Source of the DNA: an uncultured Lachnospiraceae bacterium
GTDB lineage: Bacteria; Bacillota; Clostridia; Lachnospirales; Lachnospiraceae
DNA: 64,000 nt
Direction: 5' to 3'
Assembly (NCBI GenBank): GCA_944381475.1
Contig: CALWLH010000031.1
Location: forward strand, 1 to 64,000
Shown piece by piece: positions 6,307 to 15,234 of this stretch (the stretch's first letter is position 1; every line of letters starts with the position of its first letter). Both the position numbers and the translations under genes were made by a program. The notes beneath the pieces are model-generated. The model did no database searches. It was not told the origin of the DNA and worked only from the letters and a program-made list of their open reading frames with translations.

Positions 6307-7668
6307 ATGTTTTTTGAGCTGATAATGAATTTGTGCCGCATTGCACTTGTAATCATGGGCGGAATGTATGCCTATATGGCGGTCTATGTGGTTGTAGGTT
6401 TTTTTGCCACCAAAAAGTTTCCCGGGGCCAAGAAAATGCACCGCTATGGAATTGTCATTGCCGCCAGAAATGAGGAAAATGTGATCGGGCAGCTTCTGGA
6501 TAGTATTCACGCCCAGGATTACCCCGGGGAGCTTGTGACCACCTTTGTGGTGGCGGATAACTGTACCGATGCTACTGCCCAGGTGGCAAGGGCCCACGGG
6601 GCGGTGTGCTATGAGCGCTTTGACAGTCGCCGCTGCACCAAGGGCTATGCCATGCAGTTTCTATTTGAGCATCTTTTCAGAGATTATGGAAAGGATGCCT
6701 TTGAGGCGTTTATTATGCTGGATGCGGATAATCTGCTGAAGGAGGATTATATCAGCCGGATGAATGACGCCTTTGACGCAGGAGAAAAGATCGTAACCTC
6801 TTATCGAAACACGAAGAATTTGGAAAACAGCTGCATCGCCGCATCCTATGCCTTTCACTGGATGAGAACCTGTCGCTGTGAAAACCGGGCAAAATCCATC
6901 TTACATACAGCCTGCCGTGTTCAGGGCACAGGCTTTCTCTTTGCCGCGGAGTTGGTGGAGAATGGCTGGAATTATACGAATCTTACAGAGGACCGGTCCT
7001 TCTGCGCGGATGCGGTGGCAAAAGGCTATCGCATTTCCTATCAGGATGCGGCGCAGTTCTATGACGAGCAGCCGGAAAGCCTGTCCATCGCCTTCCGACA
7101 GAGAAAACGGTGGGCAAAGGGGCATCTGCAGGCGTTTGTGTCCTTTGGGCCCGCATTGTTTGCCAGAATATTTAAATCCCTGATACCGTCGAAATGCGCT
7201 TCATTTTCTCCGGAGATGAATATGGAGCGAAAGACACAGCTAAGAGGAGGCAGGAGGCTTCTGGGCTGTCTGCATGACGCCTTTATGTGCTATGATATGT
7301 TTGCTATTACGCTGCCAAAGGCACTGCTGTCAGTGTGTGTGAAGCTGCTGGAGATCCTGGCCTGTATGGGGCTGATTCTGACAGCCGGAAGGCCCGCAAG
7401 CCTGCTGACGCTGCTGCTTGGGGGCTTCATGCTTTCATTTGCAAAAAGCTGCCTTGGAAATATCCTGACTGCCGCCTACCTGCTGGTGACGGAGCATGAC
7501 CGTTTGCCGAGGCTGACATTAGGCCGGATGCTGGCTTACTGCGTTACATTTCCCATTTTTGATATTATAGGGAAAATTACATATTGTATGGCGGCGGTTA
7601 TGCGGGTGGAGTGGAAGCCCATTCCCCATAACGCTGTGACGGCAAAGCATCTTGCGGCCAGCCGATGA
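6307..7668 (+). CDS. Processive family-2 glycosyltransferase, membrane-bound
   Basis: A 453-residue GT2 enzyme of the cellulose/hyaluronan synthase-like type. An N-terminal membrane segment (about residues 8-35) is followed by a GT-A catalytic domain with the nucleotide-sugar motif DADN at 139-142 and the processivity motif QRKRW at 265-269, then C-terminal membrane helices. Such enzymes polymerise a sugar and often extrude the chain; product and donor cannot be told. The ATG at 6307 is chosen over 6274 because AGGGGGAG lies just before it. It has its own promoter with putative response-regulator repeats and no partner genes, and ends in a terminator shared with mtnN. Confidence 0.85.
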   Translation: MFFELIMNLCRIALVIMGGMYAYMAVYVVVGFFATKKFPGAKKMHRYGIVIAARNEENVIGQLLDSIHAQDYPGELVTTFVVADNCTDATAQVARAHGAVCYERFDSRRCTKGYAMQFLFEHLFRDYGKDAFEAFIMLDADNLLKEDYISRMNDAFDAGEKIVTSYRNTKNLENSCIAASYAFHWMRTCRCENRAKSILHTACRVQGTGFLFAAELVENGWNYTNLTEDRSFCADAVAKGYRISYQDAAQFYDEQPESLSIAFRQRKRWAKGHLQAFVSFGPALFARIFKSLIPSKCASFSPEMNMERKTQLRGGRRLLGCLHDAFMCYDMFAITLPKALLSVCVKLLEILACMGLILTAGRPASLLTLLLGGFMLSFAKSCLGNILTAAYLLVTEHDRLPRLTLGRMLAYCVTFPIFDIIGKITYCMAAVMRVEWKPIPHNAVTAKHLAASR

Positions 7669-7676
7669 AAGGAGCT

Positions 7677-7700
7677 GGAGCCCCGAAGGGGCTCCTTTGC
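7677..7700. terminator. Terminator between glycosyltransferase and mtnN
   Basis: GGAGCCCC (7677-7684), loop GAA, GGGGCTCC (7688-7695), then TTT. It lies between two convergent genes and can serve both strands. Confidence 0.8.
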
Positions 7701-7705
7701 TGATC

Positions 7706-8398
7706 TCAAATATTGGAGACAAATTCCCTGAGGATATCAACAGAATTTTTGATGGCCATAGCCTCAAAGGTGGGATAGTCCATGGTGGCGCTGTTGTCCG
7801 CCTTGTCGGAAATTGCCCGCAGAATCAGGAAGGGCACATGGTTCAGGTAGGCTGTCTGGGCAATGGCGGCGCCCTCCATCTCCGTACACAGAGCGTCAAA
7901 ATTCTGTTTGATTCTGTCCTTTGCCCCCTGATCGGAGATAAACTGATCTCCGCTGACAATCCGCCCTACATGTACCCGCAGGTTTGGGGTGGCCTTTGCG
8001 CAGGCGATTTGGGCAACTGCCAGGAGATGCGGATCCGCCTTAAAGGAAAGGGTGTCCATGCGGGGAATCTGTCCCGGCGGATAGCCAAAGCCTGTGGCAT
8101 CCATATCGTGGTGGAGAATATCCCTGCTCAGCACGATGTCGCCGATGTCAATTTCTGCCTGAAGGGAACCGGCGATGCCGGTGTTGATTACCGCATCCAC
8201 GTTAAAATGGCCGCACAGGATCTGCGTGCAGACCGCCGCATTGACCTTGCCGATGCCGCTGCGCACGATCACCACATCCTTGCCGCCCAGCTTTCCCCTG
8301 TTAAACTCCATGTTCGCCTTTTGGCAGACTTCTTCCCTGTGCATTTCGCTGACGATTTGAGAAACCTCCTCGTCCATGGCGCCGATGATTCCAATCAT
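7706..8398 (-). CDS. mtnN: 5'-methylthioadenosine / S-adenosylhomocysteine nucleosidase
   Basis: A 230-residue enzyme of typical length that cleaves adenine from MTA and SAH, supporting methionine salvage and removal of SAH inhibition after methylation. The N-terminus MIGIIGAMDEEV, the GIAGSL phosphorylase-fold loop, the substrate-site motif MEGAA and the catalytic RAISDKAD are all present. The start at 8398 follows GGAGGAGC; the longer frame to 8467 lacks such a site. It is read from the same strand as the DUF815 gene, 91 nt downstream of it, and may share its transcript. Confidence 0.95.
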   Translation of the reverse strand: MIGIIGAMDEEVSQIVSEMHREEVCQKANMEFNRGKLGGKDVVIVRSGIGKVNAAVCTQILCGHFNVDAVINTGIAGSLQAEIDIGDIVLSRDILHHDMDATGFGYPPGQIPRMDTLSFKADPHLLAVAQIACAKATPNLRVHVGRIVSGDQFISDQGAKDRIKQNFDALCTEMEGAAIAQTAYLNHVPFLILRAISDKADNSATMDYPTFEAMAIKNSVDILREFVSNI

Positions 8399-8489
8399 AT
8401 AAGCTCCTCCTATATGTAATGAATTGATAGTAATTTCAAGACGTTCTTGCATTCCCTTTTTGCGCAAAAACTAATCCGCAAAGGGGCGT

Positions 8490-9800
8490 TTATGCATGAA
8501 TGCCCTGAAGATAGATGATAAACTGCTGGGCCGTCCGTCCGGAGATGCCTCCGTGGGAAAGCTCCCATTTGTTGGCTTCCTTCTTTAGATCCTCATCACT
8601 CATGGTGATTCCGGCCTTTCTTGCCAGCCCGATCACGATATCAAAATATTCCTTCTGACTGGGTTTGGAGTAGCAGATGGTGACGCCGAAGCGGTTTACC
8701 AATGAGAGCATTTCCTCCATGGTGTCGGAGCGGTGCATGCCGTTATCCTGCTCCATGTCATCCCGGTCATTCCAGGTTTCCTTGATCAGGTGCCTCCGGT
8801 TGGAGGTGGCATAGATGAGGATGTTTTCGGGCTTTGTCTCCACACCGCCCTCAATGACAGCCTTTAAAAACTTGTACTCAATCTCGAATTCCTCAAAGGA
8901 CAGATCGTCCATGTAGATGATGAATTTATAGTTGCGGTTCTTGATGCGGGCTATGACGGCGGACAGGTCCCGGAACTGGTGCTTGTAGATCTCGATCATG
9001 CGCAGCCCCTGGTCATAAAATTCATTGACAATGGCCTTGATACTGGTGGATTTTCCCGTTCCGCTGTCGCCAAAGAGCAGTACATTGTTTGCCCTGCGTC
9101 CTTCCACAAAGGCCCTTGTGTTCTCCACAAGCTTTGCCTTCTGGATTTCGTAGCCGATCAGGTCGGAGAGCATCACCTTTTCCATATTATTGATGGGAAG
9201 GAAGTGAAGGCTGCCCCCGTTCTGGTCACTGCTGATGCGGAATGCCTTGTTCAGTCCGAACATTCCCACGCCGTAGGCCTTGTAAAAGCCTGTAACCTCC
9301 GTAAAAAAGCTGTCCCTATCCTCACACCGTTCCAGGCGTCTGCTTAAGGTCTGAACCTTTTCGCTCACATTGTGGTTATACATCAGCTCCGGTTTTCCGA
9401 TGGCGTGATAGCTTGACAAAATGGAAAAGCACCGGGTGCCGAGCTGCTCCTCCAGCCAGGAAAAATCATAGTTGAACAGGGCGTGGAAGGCACCAAAATC
9501 ATTTTTGGCAAATTCGTTGACACTGCCGTCGCTGGCGCCCACCTTTTCGCATGTGACGCTGAAAGGATTCTCGTCGGTTATAAGAAGAAATGTCAGATAG
9601 TTGTGCCAAAGATTTTCGTCAAAGCCATAGTCCGTGGCCAGGGACAGCAGGCGTTTTACCTGGCTGTAAACATCTGTCAGCAGCTCGTCCTTGTTTCTTG
9701 CCTTGCTCTTAGCATCTGCGCAGATCTGCGCAAGCTGCATCAGAATGCTGTCCTTTGGCATACTGCCGTAAAGAATCAGCTTTGATATAATATGGTCCAT
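8490..9800 (-). CDS. DUF815-family AAA+ ATPase
   Basis: A 436-residue protein. The C-terminal half is an ATPase with Walker [10 protein letters not shown] at about residue 245 and Walker B-like [11 protein letters not shown] about 50 residues later, plus an arginine-rich RNRYG-like lid ([14 protein letters not shown]). The N-terminal half is helical and unrecognised. This matches the DUF815 family, widespread in Gram-positives and proteobacteria with no firm role that I know. It has a good promoter at 9902-9930. The neighbouring mtnN gives no clue to its function. Confidence 0.85.
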   Translation of the reverse strand: MDHIISKLILYGSMPKDSILMQLAQICADAKSKARNKDELLTDVYSQVKRLLSLATDYGFDENLWHNYLTFLLITDENPFSVTCEKVGASDGSVNEFAKNDFGAFHALFNYDFSWLEEQLGTRCFSILSSYHAIGKPELMYNHNVSEKVQTLSRRLERCEDRDSFFTEVTGFYKAYGVGMFGLNKAFRISSDQNGGSLHFLPINNMEKVMLSDLIGYEIQKAKLVENTRAFVEGRRANNVLLFGDSGTGKSTSIKAIVNEFYDQGLRMIEIYKHQFRDLSAVIARIKNRNYKFIIYMDDLSFEEFEIEYKFLKAVIEGGVETKPENILIYATSNRRHLIKETWNDRDDMEQDNGMHRSDTMEEMLSLVNRFGVTICYSKPSQKEYFDIVIGLARKAGITMSDEDLKKEANKWELSHGGISGRTAQQFIIYLQGIHA

Positions 9801-9901
9801 TGCGTTGTCCTCCCGTTTGAATCTACCGTCCGGTTCAGCATGTAAAATTTTATCCGGAAACCTCCATGTGCTGCCCGGCGCGGATTTTATGTATGGGTAC
9901 C

Positions 9902-9930
9902 ATCATAGCACGAAAAAAAGCGGTTTGCAA
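9902..9930 (-). promoter_or_regulatory. Promoter of the DUF815 gene
   Basis: On the minus strand TTGCAA (9930-9925), a 17-nt spacer and TATGAT (9907-9902), about 100 nt before the start codon. Confidence 0.65.
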
Positions 9931-10095
9931 TGCCTCCTGGAGCTGGTGAAAGCGCCATGGCTGCAAAAGGGGCTGTTATTTTAAAGGGTTTTGTGCTACA
10001 GTATCTTTAAGCACTCATTTGGCTATGTGGTGTGGTATGATAAATAAGGAAAGGACAGTCCGGCCTCCTTGGGAGGGGGACTTTTGGGTAATGAT

Positions 10096-10344
10096 ATGGC
10101 GATCAATCCAATGAAATTGTTGCAGATGAAGGCGGGATGGGAGAAATTTAAGGAAAATCACCCTCGGCTGGTGCCCTTTGTGCAGGCAGCAGGCAGGGAG
10201 CTTCGGGAGGACGCGGTGATCGAGATGGCCCTGGTGACTCCTGAGGGGCGGCGCCTGGAAACCAATCTGAAGGTGAAGGCCTCGGATATGGAGCTTATGA
10301 GGGACATCCTGGAGCTGGCAGAAGCCGAGAAGAAAGGACAATGA
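10096..10344 (+). CDS. Small conserved-looking protein, 82 aa, unknown
   Basis: A short protein starting MAINPMKLLQMKAGWEKF with an amphipathic N-terminal helix (basic/aromatic) and a charged C-terminal helix ending in AEAEKKGQ. A TTG-started extension to 10069 is possible, but the ATG at 10096 gives the natural opening. I recall similar proteins of about 80 residues in other Lachnospiraceae without known function. It lies alone upstream of rpmE. The middle block (VIEMALVTPEGRRLETNLKV) looks like a small beta hairpin. Confidence 0.6.
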   Translation: MAINPMKLLQMKAGWEKFKENHPRLVPFVQAAGRELREDAVIEMALVTPEGRRLETNLKVKASDMELMRDILELAEAEKKGQ

Positions 10345-10467
10345 TTCTGTCCGGGATGGGAGCGATGTTCTAAAGCCTCTGTGAGGAGACCGGGTAGGGG
10401 AAGCGTGTGTGGGTATAAAACAATCTTTATTTCAGCTCGTATGCCTGAAAAAACCTTCAAGATGCAC

Positions 10468-10496
10468 TTGCATTTTAGAAAGCCCTGTGCTATACT
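10468..10496 (+). promoter_or_regulatory. Promoter of the rpmE operon
   Basis: TTGCAT at 10468-10473 and TATACT at 10491-10496 with a 17-nt spacer, 75 nt before rpmE. Confidence 0.7.
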
Positions 10497-10571
10497 TGTT
10501 TAGCTGTTCTTCCCCATGGGGAGGACAAGTATTATATTGTCAAAGAACAATAGAAATCAGAGGTGAATAAA

Positions 10572-10778
10572 ATGAAAGAAGGGATCCATCCTGCCTACTA
10601 TCAGGCAAAGGTTACATGTAACTGTGGAAATGAATTCGTAACCGGCTCCACGAAGGAGAACATCCACGTAGAAATCTGCTCCAAGTGCCATCCGTTCTAC
10701 ACCGGACAGCAGAAGTCTGTACAGGCTCGTGGTAAGATTGATAAGTTCAACCGGAAGTATGGTCTGAACAATAACTAA
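10572..10778 (+). CDS. rpmE: 50S ribosomal protein L31 (zinc-binding type)
   Basis: A 68-residue L31 of the Cys-containing class: the pairs CNC (residues 16-18) and CSKC (36-39) form the zinc site. L31 sits at the subunit interface of the large ribosomal subunit. The ATG at 10572 follows AGAGGTG; a GTG at 10563 overlaps that site and is rejected. It heads the group rpmE-DUF1385-prmC-prfA, a recurrent order in Clostridia. Zinc-type L31 proteins also serve as a zinc store, replaced by Cys-free paralogues in zinc shortage; no such paralogue is in the window. Confidence 0.95.
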   Translation: MKEGIHPAYYQAKVTCNCGNEFVTGSTKENIHVEICSKCHPFYTGQQKSVQARGKIDKFNRKYGLNNN

Positions 10779-10792
10779 AACGGGATTTGCAG

Positions 10793-10826
10793 GGTTGGGG
10801 CAGTGGCTGTCTCAACCCTTTTCCTT
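10793..10826 (+). terminator. Terminator or attenuator after rpmE
   Basis: GGGTTG and CAACCC pair across a loop of about 17 nt and are followed by TTTTCC. It may separate high-level rpmE expression from the genes behind it. Confidence 0.6.
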
Positions 10827-10892
10827 ATAAAAATTGGTTTCTGAAATTCTGGGAAGCGGAGCCCGTATGGGCTGAAAAGAAAGGAGAACACC

Positions 10893-11942
10893 GTGAAATC
10901 ATCCGGTATCGGCGGACAGGCCGTTATGGAGGGAATCATGATGCGAAATGGGGGAAAATACTCCATCGCCGTGAGAAAGCCCGATCAGACAATTGATATC
11001 AAAATAGAGGAATACAAGGGAATTCTGCCCGGGGTGAAGCTGATACGGCTGCCCTTTATCCGGGGAATTTTCAACTTTGCGGATTCCCTGGTGGTGGGAA
11101 TGAAGACCCTGGAGTATTCCTCCAATGTTGCCCTGGATGAGACGGAGGAAGAGGAGCCGGGAAAATTTGAGCAGCTTCTGATGCGGATCTTTGGGGAAAA
11201 GCTGGAAAAGGTGATGACCGCCTTTATCATGTGCCTGTCCATCGTTCTGGCGGTGGGGATATTCCTGCTTCTTCCCGCATGGATCGGCAATCTGTTAAAC
11301 CGGGTGATTAAAAGCAGACTGCTGGTAAATTTTCTGGAGGGGATCATTCGGATTCTCATCTTTATACTATATGTGTGGGGCATCTCCTTTATGGAGGAGA
11401 TCCGCAGAACCTATATGTACCACGGGGCGGAGCACAAATGCATCAACTGTATCGAGCATGGGCTTCCCCTGACGGTGGAGAATGTGGCGAAAAGCTCCAA
11501 GGAGCACAAGCGCTGCGGCACCAGCTTCATGCTCATCGTCATGGTGATCTCGGTACTGGTGTTCATGCTGGTGGATACAAAGACGGTGCTGATGCGCTTT
11601 GTGAGCCGGATCCTGCTGATTCCCGTGGTGGCTGGCATCTCCTACGAGTTTCTGCGGCTGGCGGGAAACAGTGACAACTGTGTGGTGAATGCCCTGAGCC
11701 GCCCGGGACTTTGGCTTCAGGGGCTGACCACCAAGGAGCCGGATGAGGAGATGATCCAGGTGGGCATCGCGGCGGTGGAGGCGGTGTTTGACTGGAAGGC
11801 CTACCAGAGAGCCGTTTTTGGAACCGTGTTCCCGGAGGATGTATCCCAAGAGGAAAAGCCCGGGGAAAGCCAGACAACAGAAAGTGAAATAGACGAGGCG
11901 CCTGGCGCTGCGGCGGTTCCTGCCGGAGCAGGTGAGTCCTGA
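10893..11942 (+). CDS. DUF1385 family membrane protein (YqhQ-like)
   Basis: A 349-residue integral membrane protein. It opens SSGIGGQAVMEGIMMRNGG, the hallmark start of DUF1385, and contains the conserved YHGAEHKCINCIE with His/Cys residues in the middle, a possible metal or catalytic site. About four membrane segments lie between residues 95 and 260. The GTG start at 10893 follows AAAGGAG. Its stop overlaps the prmC start (TGATG), so the two are translationally coupled. The acidic tail after residue 310 is low-complexity. Biochemical function is not known to me. Confidence 0.9.
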   Translation: MKSSGIGGQAVMEGIMMRNGGKYSIAVRKPDQTIDIKIEEYKGILPGVKLIRLPFIRGIFNFADSLVVGMKTLEYSSNVALDETEEEEPGKFEQLLMRIFGEKLEKVMTAFIMCLSIVLAVGIFLLLPAWIGNLLNRVIKSRLLVNFLEGIIRILIFILYVWGISFMEEIRRTYMYHGAEHKCINCIEHGLPLTVENVAKSSKEHKRCGTSFMLIVMVISVLVFMLVDTKTVLMRFVSRILLIPVVAGISYEFLRLAGNSDNCVVNALSRPGLWLQGLTTKEPDEEMIQVGIAAVEAVFDWKAYQRAVFGTVFPEDVSQEEKPGESQTTESEIDEAPGAAAVPAGAGES

Positions 11943-12802
11943 TGCGTTATCTGCAGCTGTACCGGGAGGGGGTAAAACGCCTGGAAAAGGCCGGGGTGCA
12001 GGAGGCGGAGGCGGACTGCTTCATCCTCTTCTCAGAAGCGTTTTCCCTGAGCAGATCCTCCTTCTTTTTTAAGAAAGCGGAGGAGATCCCTGCCGGTGAG
12101 GGTGAGCGGATCGATTTGTATTTTTCCTGGCTTTTGCGCCGGGAAAATCATGAGCCGGTGCAGTACATCATCGGCAACCAGGAGTTCTGCGGGCTGAAAT
12201 TTTTTGTGAATGAGCATGTGCTTATTCCCAGGCTTGACACAGAGGTGCTGGTGGAGGAAATATTGAAACGGGAGAGTCAGGCGGAAAGCCTGTTGGACCT
12301 TTGCACCGGTTCCGGCTGCATCCTCATCAGCCTCATGAAGCTGGGAGGTTTTCGCCGGGGTGTGGGGACGGATATCTCCGAGAAAGCCCTGGAGGTGGCG
12401 GTTAGGAACGCTGCCCTAAATGAAGTGCGCCCAGTGTTTTTGCAGGGAGATTTGTTTCAGGCTTTGGAAGGGCTTTCGGATCAGGAAAAAAGATTTGACC
12501 TCATCGTATCAAATCCTCCCTATATCGCGGAATATGAAAAAAAGGAGCTGGCCCCGGAGGTGCTTGACCACGAGCCCTCCCTGGCCCTGTTTGCAGACCA
12601 TGAGGGGCTGCGGTTTTATGAGAGAATATTGGAAAGGGCGGGTGAATACCTGAAACCCCATGGAAAAATATATTTTGAGATTGGGTGCGCGCAGGGCGGA
12701 GCCGTAGCTGGGCTGTGTGAGAAAAACGGCTTTTGTGATGTGCAGATCAAGAAGGATTTGGCGGGACTTGACCGGGTGGTCAGCGCCCGTATGAAAGGAT
12801 AG
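11942..12802 (+). CDS. prmC: Release factor glutamine N5-methyltransferase
   Basis: A 286-residue SAM-dependent methyltransferase that modifies the Gln of the GGQ motif in peptide release factors. The SAM-binding LLDLCTGSGCI is at about residues 117-127 and the glutamine-binding NPPY is at 191-194. An N-terminal helical domain (about 1-85) recognises the factor. It overlaps the upstream DUF1385 gene by one base and is followed 3 nt later by its substrate gene prfA, the usual bacterial arrangement. Confidence 0.95.
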   Translation: MRYLQLYREGVKRLEKAGVQEAEADCFILFSEAFSLSRSSFFFKKAEEIPAGEGERIDLYFSWLLRRENHEPVQYIIGNQEFCGLKFFVNEHVLIPRLDTEVLVEEILKRESQAESLLDLCTGSGCILISLMKLGGFRRGVGTDISEKALEVAVRNAALNEVRPVFLQGDLFQALEGLSDQEKRFDLIVSNPPYIAEYEKKELAPEVLDHEPSLALFADHEGLRFYERILERAGEYLKPHGKIYFEIGCAQGGAVAGLCEKNGFCDVQIKKDLAGLDRVVSARMKG

Positions 12803-12805
12803 GAT

Positions 12806-13891
12806 ATGTTTGATAGATTAGAGGATCTCCTCATCCGGTATGAGGAGCTGTTGGCAGAGATGAATAACCCTGACCTGGCCCAGGATCAGGAGCGCTTTCG
12901 CAGGCTCATGAAGGAGCATGCGGACTTAACCCCCATTGTGGAGGCCTATAAGGCCTACAAGGAGGCAAAGAACACCGAGGCGGAGAGCCTGGAGATGCTG
13001 GAGAGTGAAAATGACGAGGAGATGCGGGAGCTTTTAAAAGAGGAGCTTGCCGGGGCGAAGGAGACAAAAGTCCGCTTGGAAAATGAGCTGAAGATCCTTC
13101 TGCTTCCAAAGGACCCCAACGATGACCGAAATGTGGTCATGGAGATCAGAGCCGGTGCCGGTGGGGACGAGGCGGCTCTGTTTTCCGCAGAGCTGTACCG
13201 GATGTACACCCATTATGCGGAATCCAGGCATTGGAAGTGCGAGCTGGTGGAGGTCAACGAGATCGGCATCGGCGGCATGAAGTCGGTGACCTTCATCGTC
13301 AGCGGCCAGGGGGCCTATTCTAGGCTGAAGTATGAAAGCGGCGTCCACCGGGTGCAGCGAGTGCCGGAGACTGAGAGCGGCGGCCGGATTCACACCAGCA
13401 CCAGCACTGTGGCGGTGATGCCCGAGGCGGACGAGGTGGACAGCGATATCGTCATCGACCCCAAGGACATTCGGGTTGATGTGTTCCGTTCCTCCGGAAA
13501 CGGCGGTCAGTGCGTTAACACCACGGATTCTGCGGTGCGACTAACCCACTACCCCACAGGAATCGTCATCTCCTGCCAGGATGAGAAGTCCCAGTTAAAG
13601 AACAGGGACAAGGCCATGAGGGTGCTGCGGGCCATGCTCTATGAGATGGAGCTGGAAAAGCAGGCCAGCGAGCAGGCAGAGGAGCGAAGGAGCCAGATTG
13701 GCACCGGGGACCGGTCGGAAAAGATCAGGACCTATAACTTCCCCCAGGGCCGTGTGACGGATCACCGGATCAAGCTGACGCTGTACCGCATCGAGCAGAT
13801 CATGAACGGGGATCTGGACGAGATCATTGACAGCCTCATCGCAGCGGATCAGGCGGCAAAGCTGGCGAACCTGAACGAGGAAGCGGTGTAG
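12806..13891 (+). CDS. prfA: Peptide chain release factor 1
   Basis: A 361-residue RF1 that ends translation at UAA and UAG. The catalytic GGQ is at residues 233-235, the Gln modified by PrmC. The codon-reading tripeptide is PET at 187-189, of the PxT form that marks RF1; RF2 has SPF. The N-terminal coiled-coil domain (about 1-110) and the C-terminal domain are complete. It follows prmC by 3 nt. Confidence 0.97.
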   Translation: MFDRLEDLLIRYEELLAEMNNPDLAQDQERFRRLMKEHADLTPIVEAYKAYKEAKNTEAESLEMLESENDEEMRELLKEELAGAKETKVRLENELKILLLPKDPNDDRNVVMEIRAGAGGDEAALFSAELYRMYTHYAESRHWKCELVEVNEIGIGGMKSVTFIVSGQGAYSRLKYESGVHRVQRVPETESGGRIHTSTSTVAVMPEADEVDSDIVIDPKDIRVDVFRSSGNGGQCVNTTDSAVRLTHYPTGIVISCQDEKSQLKNRDKAMRVLRAMLYEMELEKQASEQAEERRSQIGTGDRSEKIRTYNFPQGRVTDHRIKLTLYRIEQIMNGDLDEIIDSLIAADQAAKLANLNEEAV

Positions 13892-13976
13892 GACGCATCT
13901 GAGCCTGGCTCCAATTGATAAGAGGGGCCGGGCTGTTTTTGAACAGAAGGCAGCAAGTGCGCCGAAAGAGGTAAGT

Positions 13977-15194
13977 ATGAAGCAGATCAAGCAGGATGGG
14001 TATTACACTACCGGAGCGTTTGCGAAGATGGCCAATGTATCCCTGCGAACGATACGTTACTATGACAAGATGGGGCTTTTAAAGCCCTCGGCGTCCACCC
14101 AGGCGGGATACCGTCTGTACACGGACAGGGATTTTGTGCGTCTTCAGCGGATTTTGACCTTGAAATACCTGGGTTTTTCCCTGGAGGAGATCAGGGAGCT
14201 GTCTGTCCGGGATACGGATGCGGACTATGTGAAGCAGTCCTTAAAGCTTCAGCGGGATCTGATAGAGAAGAGAATAGAGGGGCTGCAGCTGGTTTGCGAG
14301 ACCCTGGGGCAGACGGTGGGACTGCTGGAGCAGGGGGCAAGCGTGGACTGGCAGCAGATTCTGAACCTGATCCATATGGTGAATATGGAGAGGACTCTGG
14401 TGGAGCAGTACAAGAACGGCAGCAACTTAAATATCCGCATCCAGCTGCACCAGGAGTATTCTGTCAACAGGCAGGGCTGGTTTCCCTGGATTTTTGAGCA
14501 GATGGCAGATATCTCCGGAAAGCGGATTTTGGAGGTGGGCTGCGGCAATGGAGAGCTTTGGAGATGGGTGAAGGATCACAGGCCCGATTTTCTTGCGGGC
14601 GCCCGCATTCTGCTTTCGGATGTTTCCGCCGGTATGGTCGCAGAGGCAGAAAAGCGCATCGGTGAGGATGCGCATTTTTCATATGCCTGCTTTGATTGTA
14701 TGCAGCTGCCTTTGCCGGATCAGTCCCAGGATATAGTGGTGGCAAACCATGTGATGTTCTACGTGAAGTATCCGGAGAAGGCGCTGGCAGAAATCCGGCG
14801 TGTTTTAAGGTCCGGGGGCGTGTTCGTATGCAGCACCTATGGGCGGAATCATATGAAGGAGATTTCCGCCTTGGTGCAGGAATTTGACCCCCAGATTTCC
14901 CTGTCCCAGGTGAAGCTCCATGAGGCCTTTGGGCTGGATGGGGGAGAGGAGCAGCTTCGGCCCTTCTTTGAGCACATTGAAAAAAGAAGGTATGTGGATG
15001 AACTGCGGGTGACGGACGTCATGCCTCTTTTAGACTACATCATGTCCTGCCATGGCAACCAGCATGAATATCTGGACGTCCGCTACGAACGGTTTAAATC
15101 CTTTTTGAGAGAGAAGCTGTCCAGAAAAGGATATATTAAAATCACAAAGGACGCAGGGATGTTCTACTGCATTAGTCCAGTCTCAGAGCGGTAG
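13977..15194 (+). CDS. MerR-type regulator fused to a SAM methyltransferase
   Basis: A 405-residue two-part protein. Residues 8-80 form a MerR winged helix (FAKMANVSLRTIRYYDKMGL, then the GYRLYTDRDF wing), followed by a helix at about 80-130 like the MerR dimerisation coil. From about residue 165 a class I methyltransferase begins, with SAM motif RILEVGCGNGELW at 183-195 and later VVANHVMFYV and LRSGGVFV as in the Methyltransf_11 group. It would sense a small molecule and methylate it or a related target. It lies 85 nt after prfA; neither the target gene nor the substrate is evident. Confidence 0.85.
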   Translation: MKQIKQDGYYTTGAFAKMANVSLRTIRYYDKMGLLKPSASTQAGYRLYTDRDFVRLQRILTLKYLGFSLEEIRELSVRDTDADYVKQSLKLQRDLIEKRIEGLQLVCETLGQTVGLLEQGASVDWQQILNLIHMVNMERTLVEQYKNGSNLNIRIQLHQEYSVNRQGWFPWIFEQMADISGKRILEVGCGNGELWRWVKDHRPDFLAGARILLSDVSAGMVAEAEKRIGEDAHFSYACFDCMQLPLPDQSQDIVVANHVMFYVKYPEKALAEIRRVLRSGGVFVCSTYGRNHMKEISALVQEFDPQISLSQVKLHEAFGLDGGEEQLRPFFEHIEKRRYVDELRVTDVMPLLDYIMSCHGNQHEYLDVRYERFKSFLREKLSRKGYIKITKDAGMFYCISPVSER

Positions 15195-15234
15195 GACGCT
15201 TATTGCATAAAAAGGGCGGAAAGGGCATAGAGAT

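Noticed and set aside
7652-8419. Long plus-strand open frame across mtnN
   Set aside because: It is the antisense shadow of a clear mtnN gene, with no family features and no ribosome site.
9801-10095. Gap between the DUF815 gene and the 82-aa gene as a hidden gene
   Set aside because: Apart from the minus-strand promoter, no frame with a ribosome site was found.
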